DNA of 10,240 bases. It comes from Methanosphaera sp. (lineage in GTDB: Archaea; Methanobacteriota; Methanobacteria; Methanobacteriales; Methanobacteriaceae). Both the position numbers and the translations under genes were made by a program. This document shows positions 6,161 to 10,240 of the stretch, piece after piece. The notes under the pieces are model-generated. The model ran no database searches. It had not been told where the DNA came from and was given only the letters and a program-made list of their open reading frames with translations. Where the stretch lies: contig JAJQHG010000058.1 in NCBI GenBank assembly GCA_021199865.1, positions 1 to 10,240 on the forward strand. Direction: 5' to 3'. The first letter of the stretch is position 1; each line of letters starts with the position of its first letter.

Positions 6161-7288
6161 TTATAATGTTTCAACAATACTAGCAAACTCTCTAAGAGTA
6201 GTTGTCTGATAAACAGTAGCACCAGCCTCCTGGTAGTCAGACACACAACTAGTAGGACTATTCCATCTAACCTTATTCTCAGGATTAAGAATAATCACAC
6301 GACGAGACTTATTAACAATTCTATGTAGAACTGTTGCACTTTCAAGCACACCATCTATTCTTCTACCAGTCCAATCCCTACAATCAGTTAACAGGATTAC
6401 ATCAGTATTCTTATTAATATCAGCTTTTTTTAGAAACTCATTAAATGATTTAGTCATATCAGAGTGTCCCCGTGGTCTAAGACCGAGAGATTGAATACCA
6501 ACATTTACCTGATAAGTATTCTTATATGTAGTATCCAGGGCATGTGTCACATCAATAGTACGATTATCAAATAAGTATAATGTTAAGTCATAGAAGGACT
6601 TATAACAACCAGTTAATAGAGAAAAGAACCAGCTAGTTGACCATTCACATGAACCACTAATATCACATAGGAATATATGTTTAGATTTATGTTCAGGGGG
6701 AGTTTTACCAACAAGATTAATTAGGTGTCCACCATTTTTCAGGTTCTTCCTAATAGTCTTAGGCATATCCACGCCACGTGACCTACTACTTTTTTTACGT
6801 ATAGATCTATGATTAGCAATTTTCTTACTAAAATCATAGCATATATCAAAGACACGATAATCAATTGTATCTAACTTTATAAACTCATCATCAAGAATAC
6901 TCTTATCAACAACTTCCTTCTGTTTAAGTCTACGTTTAAGTATTGTTTCACGTGTAGTATCCTTCTCAGGTTTATTCTTCTTATTTGATTTAGATTGATC
7001 CTCTTTATTATTGTTACTATTATTATCAACCTGTTTATGGTCCTTTTCAAGAGTTGTGGAAGTATCCTTATTATATATGAATACATAATTATATGCACGT
7101 TCAAACTTAGCTAAATCTCTCTTATTCTTAACATGCACGGATTTTAAGGCTTCCTTCATATGATTATTATCAAAGTATTCATTGAATTCATCCCATATTT
7201 GACTAGCCATCATAGTACTACGTATACTTACATTTACTCCATCATTACGTAGATAGTATGATAGTCTTAATATCTTCTCATTGACCAT
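6161..7288 (-). CDS. VWA domain (CoxE-like) protein, second tandem copy
   Basis: Protein of 375 residues in the von Willebrand factor A / CoxE-like group, probably cytoplasmic since no signal or membrane segment is visible. An N-terminal helical region (1-72) contains LRNDGVNVSIRS and ALKSVHVKNKRD, as in CoxE-like proteins. A charged asparagine/lysine-rich linker (about 74-125) follows. The VWA domain starts near residue 200. Its metal-binding motif DISGS has D209, S211 and S213, with later ligands likely in HSDM (275-278) and TDCRD (301-305). It ends with RRVIILNPENKVRW (329-342) and a DYQEAGATVY segment. It is a clear paralogue of the upstream gene across nearly its full length, apart from the linker. 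The start ATG follows the VWA1 stop by nine bases without a Shine-Dalgarno motif, so translation may be coupled. An in-frame stop just upstream fixes the start. CoxE-like proteins usually work with a MoxR AAA+ ATPase to mature or insert metal into a target enzyme. No target is evident here. Confidence 0.85.
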   Translation of the reverse strand: MVNEKILRLSYYLRNDGVNVSIRSTMMASQIWDEFNEYFDNNHMKEALKSVHVKNKRDLAKFERAYNYVFIYNKDTSTTLEKDHKQVDNNSNNNKEDQSKSNKKNKPEKDTTRETILKRRLKQKEVVDKSILDDEFIKLDTIDYRVFDICYDFSKKIANHRSIRKKSSRSRGVDMPKTIRKNLKNGGHLINLVGKTPPEHKSKHIFLCDISGSCEWSTSWFFSLLTGCYKSFYDLTLYLFDNRTIDVTHALDTTYKNTYQVNVGIQSLGLRPRGHSDMTKSFNEFLKKADINKNTDVILLTDCRDWTGRRIDGVLESATVLHRIVNKSRRVIILNPENKVRWNSPTSCVSDYQEAGATVYQTTTLREFASIVETL

Positions 7289-7297
7289 ATTATATCA

Positions 7298-8446
7298 TCA
7301 TAGTTTTGCAATCACATCAGCAAATTGTTGGAGGTTACATGTTTCAAATACACTCGCACCACTTAACTGGTAGTCACGAACATGACTTGTAGGTGTATTC
7401 CACCTAATTTTCTTCTCAGGATTAAGTATTAATACTCTACGTGATCTTTGAACAATTTTCTCTAGTAATAATGCACTTTCTAGCTTTCCATCAACAAACT
7501 GTCCCTTCCAGTCACGACAATCTGTCAATATTATCACGTCAGTATGATTATTTAGTTGTGCTTCATCAAGAAACTGTCTAAATGAATTATTCATATCAGA
7601 CTGTTCATGTGGCCTGATACCTAACTCTTGATGAGCAATATTTATTTCATTTGTATTCTTAAACTGGCTTCCAAGAGTATCTGTAACATCAGTTAACTTA
7701 TTATCAAAGTCATATAATGTTACTTTATCAAATGTTTTATAGCAACCATAAAGTATTGCAAAAAACCATGTACTAGCCCATTCACATGAACCACTAACAT
7801 CACTAAGAAATATCTGTTTAGTCTTACGTCGTGGTGGCTTTTGGTGTTCTAGGTGTATTAGGTGTCCACCATTCTTTAGGTTATTACGTATAGTACGTTG
7901 CATGTTAATATTATGTGAATTATGACGTTTTCTACGCTTACTTCTTTGGTTAGCTAACTTTTTACTAAGTCTTTGACAAATATCAAACACACGTTGATCA
8001 TAATTATTTAGGAAATCAATACTTGTTGCTGTTAGCTTATCATTAATTACCTTCTCTTGTTGGCGTTGGTTAATAAGACGTCGATTTTCCTCAACATGTT
8101 CCTGTTCTGTCTGGTTAGGATTACTTGTACTATTAATATTTTCATTATCATTTATTGTTTCAATAGTTGAATTATCTATTTTGTTGGGCATATTTTTATT
8201 TTGTTTAAAGATACGATCAAAGACATAGTCAAATTTACGTTCATCTTCCTTATTTTTGACGTATACACATTTAAGGGCTTGTTTTAGTTCACTGTTTGTG
8301 GTATTAAGGTTATTTATTATCCATGATGCTGTAACACTACTTCTTATACTTACATACATTCCTTCTTTTCTTAGGAAGTTTGATAGTGTAACTATTTTAT
8401 TATTTAGTAGTTTATCATCATAATTATCATATGTAATAGTAATCAC
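7298..8446 (-). CDS. VWA domain (CoxE-like) protein, first tandem copy
   Basis: Protein of 382 residues and paralogue of the next gene. The N-terminal region has LRKEGMYVSIRS and ALKCVYVKNKED, followed by an asparagine/glutamate-rich linker (about 82-130). A basic segment (RSKRRKRHNSH, 168-178) precedes the VWA domain. The metal site DVSGS has D216, S218 and S220, followed by EQSDM (281-285) and TDCRDW (308-313). The block RRVLILNPEKKIRW and a final ASVFETCNLQQFADVI match the CoxE-like C-terminus. The given start is a GTG overlapping the TrkA gene by 20 bases. An AAGGT motif sits only one base before it, which is too close, so the true start may be slightly downstream; the paralogue lacks about 12 of these N-terminal residues. 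Likely co-transcribed with TrkA and VWA2. It could be a chaperone component for a metalloenzyme, by family analogy, or part of an uncharacterised complex. Confidence 0.85.
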   Translation of the reverse strand: MITITYDNYDDKLLNNKIVTLSNFLRKEGMYVSIRSSVTASWIINNLNTTNSELKQALKCVYVKNKEDERKFDYVFDRIFKQNKNMPNKIDNSTIETINDNENINSTSNPNQTEQEHVEENRRLINQRQQEKVINDKLTATSIDFLNNYDQRVFDICQRLSKKLANQRSKRRKRHNSHNINMQRTIRNNLKNGGHLIHLEHQKPPRRKTKQIFLSDVSGSCEWASTWFFAILYGCYKTFDKVTLYDFDNKLTDVTDTLGSQFKNTNEINIAHQELGIRPHEQSDMNNSFRQFLDEAQLNNHTDVIILTDCRDWKGQFVDGKLESALLLEKIVQRSRRVLILNPEKKIRWNTPTSHVRDYQLSGASVFETCNLQQFADVIAKL

Positions 8447-9098
8447 TACCTTCTGTTGTGAATAGATCTTCTACTTCTTTAACATACTCTGATTTTACAA
8501 GTATTGTTACAATATCTCCATAATCTATTTCTGTGTCTGGTGTTGGTATAATTACTTCATCATCAACATATACTGATATTATTATGAACTTATCACTATC
8601 ATTTTGTATTTCACAAACAGGTGTTAGGACTAGATCACTATTTTTTAGTTCAACTTCTATTATTTCAGCATCTCCCTTACCAATGGTCACTAGACTTTGT
8701 GCTGTTGGTCTAATAATACTTCTAACAATGTATTTCATTGCACTTGTTTCAGCATTACCATACTTTATACCTAGTTTTTTAAAGATCTCTTCATGCTCAT
8801 TATTATTTAGTGTTGATACTATTGTTTTGACACCATTATCTTTAGCATATACACTTGATAGTAGGTTTACTTCATCGTTTCCTGTTGTTGCAACAAAGAA
8901 GTCTGCATTAGATATATCAGCATCTTCTAGTGTTTTAATATCTGTACCATTTCCATTTATAACATAACACTCAAGTAAATCATTGATAAAATGACATCTT
9001 CTTCTATTATTATCAATGATTGTAATATCATGTTCATTATCCATTCGTCTAGCAAGATTAAAACCTATACGTCCTGCACCTAATATTATACCATTCAT
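8427..9098 (-). CDS. trkA: TrkA-type RCK protein, NAD(P)-binding potassium channel/transporter regulator
   Basis: Cytoplasmic regulatory subunit of a potassium channel or Trk/Ktr transporter. The 223 residues fit one RCK_N plus one RCK_C unit. The Rossmann fold begins at once: GAGRIG with G7, G9 and G12, the acidic residue D29 closing the second strand (DITIID), and GNGTD at 48-52. The ligand-binding C-terminal domain spans about 136-215 (IEVELKNSDLVLTPVCE through GDIVTILV). I start at the ATG at 9098, since the GxGxxG strand should lie at the N-terminus. A TTG at 9113 would add MILIK. Neither start has a clear Shine-Dalgarno motif. The stop codon overlaps the VWA1 reading frame by 20 bases, so the two are probably one transcript. 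No TrkH/KtrB membrane partner is visible, so it may regulate a pore encoded elsewhere. Confidence 0.9.
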   Translation of the reverse strand: MNGIILGAGRIGFNLARRMDNEHDITIIDNNRRRCHFINDLLECYVINGNGTDIKTLEDADISNADFFVATTGNDEVNLLSSVYAKDNGVKTIVSTLNNNEHEEIFKKLGIKYGNAETSAMKYIVRSIIRPTAQSLVTIGKGDAEIIEVELKNSDLVLTPVCEIQNDSDKFIIISVYVDDEVIIPTPDTEIDYGDIVTILVKSEYVKEVEDLFTTEGSDYYYI

Positions 9099-9157
9099 TT
9101 TAATCAGTATCAAGATGTGTGTTAATATATTTATTATTTTATTATTTCTATTACTAA

Positions 9158-9165
9158 GTATTTAA
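9158..9165 (-). promoter_or_regulatory. Candidate TATA box of the trkA-VWA operon
   Basis: The minus strand reads CTTAAATACT around this position, sharing TTAAATACT with the proposed helicase promoter. Transcription would begin near 9136, about 38 bases before the trkA ATG. Confidence 0.4.
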
Positions 9166-9502
<337 letters not shown>

Positions 9503-9510
9503 ATTTTAAA

Positions 9511-9584
9511 TGCAACGACCGGGATTTGAACCCGGGTCACTACCGTGGCAGGGTAGAGTCTTAGCCAGCCTGGACTATCGCTGC
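9511..9584 (-). tRNA. tRNA-Gly (anticodon GCC)
   Basis: A 74-base cloverleaf on the minus strand. The acceptor GCAGCGA pairs with TCGTTGC, the anticodon stem is CTACC/GGTAG, and the loop CTGCCAC gives anticodon GCC, reading GGC and GGT. The T arm is identical to that of the neighbouring tRNA-Gly. The discriminator is A, there is no intron and no encoded CCA. It lies eight bases upstream of the UCC gene, so both are probably processed from one transcript. Confidence 0.95.
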
Positions 9585-9634
9585 ATATTTAATGTTGCTA
9601 TTCTACATAACAACATACTAAACTTTATCTTATG

Positions 9635-9645
9635 TTATATTTAAA
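9635..9645 (-). promoter_or_regulatory. TATA box of the tRNA-Gly pair
   Basis: The minus strand reads TTTAAATATAA preceded by ACC, a good archaeal TATA element. A start about 25 bases on (near 9614) leaves a 5' leader of roughly 30 bases before the GCC tRNA. The box lies just beyond the CBS gene stop codon. Confidence 0.55.
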
Positions 9646-9666
9646 GGTTATGGTATAATTGTGAAT

Positions 9667-10065
9667 TTATTTTGTTATAATTTCACTAAGGGATACTGCT
9701 CTACAAATATCTGTTTTAGTTATAACTCCAATATTTTCACCATTTTCCTCCACTAGTAATCCAGAAATATCTGCTCTAACCATTAAGTTAGCAACGTCCT
9801 GTATTGAACTATCAGCACTTATTGTGTTAACATTTTCAGTCATAATATCTGATACTTTCACAAGGTTAATGTCTATTGGTTGGCCACTACTTTCAAATAG
9901 TACAACTAAGTCTCTATATGTTATTACTCCAACTACTTCATCAAGTTTATTAAATACAAATAATCTCTGGATTCCAAGATCATACATTTTCTTTAGAGCA
10001 TTTTTTACTGGTTCTTCTAATTCAACTGTGTAAATATTTTTATTCATAACATCTTTTACTATCAT
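9667..10065 (-). CDS. Two-CBS-domain protein
   Basis: A small cytoplasmic protein of 132 residues made almost wholly of a CBS pair (Bateman module). CBS1 spans about 1-60 (IVKDVMNKNIYTVELEEPV through VGVITYRDLVVLF). CBS2 spans about 69-126 (VSDIMTENVNTISADSSI through IGVITKTDICRAV). Such modules bind adenosine nucleotides or S-adenosylmethionine and act as energy or ligand sensors. There is no attached enzyme domain, so the partner is unknown, and stand-alone CBS proteins are common in methanogens. The ATG at 10065 is well supported by GAGGAGT just upstream. The gene is apparently monocistronic. The tRNA promoter begins about 20 bases past its stop. Confidence 0.9.
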   Translation of the reverse strand: MIVKDVMNKNIYTVELEEPVKNALKKMYDLGIQRLFVFNKLDEVVGVITYRDLVVLFESSGQPIDINLVKVSDIMTENVNTISADSSIQDVANLMVRADISGLLVEENGENIGVITKTDICRAVSLSEIITK

Positions 10066-10070
10066 TTCTA

Positions 10071-10077
10071 ACTCCTC
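10071..10077 (-). promoter_or_regulatory. Ribosome binding site of the CBS protein gene
   Basis: GAGGAGT on the minus strand, five bases before the ATG at 10065. It confirms the start of the CBS protein. Confidence 0.7.
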
Positions 10078-10240
10078 ACATTTGATAATATATAATTATA
10101 CTCCTATAATAATTATGAATATTTTCTTACCATGAAAAAAGGTATTACTTATTAAACTATTAATAATACTTATTCTAAATAACTAATTATAAATTAATTA
10201 TATTTATATGTTAAATTATTGTAAATGACTATTTTCATAG

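Noticed and set aside
7286..8446. The two VWA genes as one gene split by a frameshift
   Set aside because: Each has a complete N-terminal region and VWA domain. They are full tandem paralogues, not halves.
8533..8967. Open frame of 144 codons on the plus strand opposite trkA
   Set aside because: It is a serine/leucine-rich shadow of the RCK gene with no ribosome binding site and no recognisable domain. The opposite strand carries a clear conserved protein.
9099..9113. TTG start of trkA adding MILIK
   Set aside because: There is no ribosome binding site, and the ATG at 9098 puts the Rossmann strand at the N-terminus as usual in TrkA.

Overview
The window looks like chromosome from a very AT-rich methanogenic archaeon of the Methanobacteriales. 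Methanosphaera (M. stadtmanae or a close relative) is my best guess, with Methanobrevibacter the main alternative. The signs are a membrane-anchored archaeal LonB protease, TTTAAATA-type TATA boxes upstream of genes, tRNA genes without an encoded CCA, oligo-T tracts in place of bacterial hairpin terminators, Shine-Dalgarno motifs on several genes, and a cobyric acid synthase. The genus call is inference. No mobile element, CRISPR array or rRNA is present.

Layout from left to right. Positions 1-196 are noncoding, with short direct repeats and the 3' flank of the first gene. A DEAD-box RNA helicase with a CsdA/DbpA-like C-terminal region and a lysine/arginine-rich tail lies on the minus strand (197-1912). 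After a 392-base AT-rich gap comes lonB (minus), whose strong ribosome binding site points to an AUU start near 4341. A roughly 280-base divergent intergenic region separates lonB from cobQ (plus, 4625-6139). cobQ converges on a three-gene minus-strand cluster, which in transcription order is a TrkA/RCK protein (9098 to 8427), a VWA/CoxE-like protein (8446 to 7298) and a second, paralogous VWA/CoxE-like protein (7288 to 6161). Next are about 330 noncoding bases, two adjacent glycine tRNA genes (UCC and GCC anticodons, minus strand), and a small two-CBS-domain protein (minus, 10065 to 9667) with a good ribosome binding site.

Most genes are separate housekeeping units: RNA remodelling, membrane protein quality control, corrinoid biosynthesis (corrinoids are needed by methanogen methyltransferases) and glycine decoding. 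The only clear operon is trkA-VWA1-VWA2, with a 20-base overlap and a 9-base gap. Both VWA proteins keep an intact DxSxS metal site, but no MoxR-type AAA+ ATPase, the usual partner of CoxE-like proteins, is encoded here. This pair is the least understood part of the window. Other points worth a look are the apparent AUU start of lonB, pyrimidine-rich 3' flanks that mimic the 16S rRNA tail or complement the gene's own ribosome binding site, and small repeats in the intergenic DNA. I see no large undescribed system.
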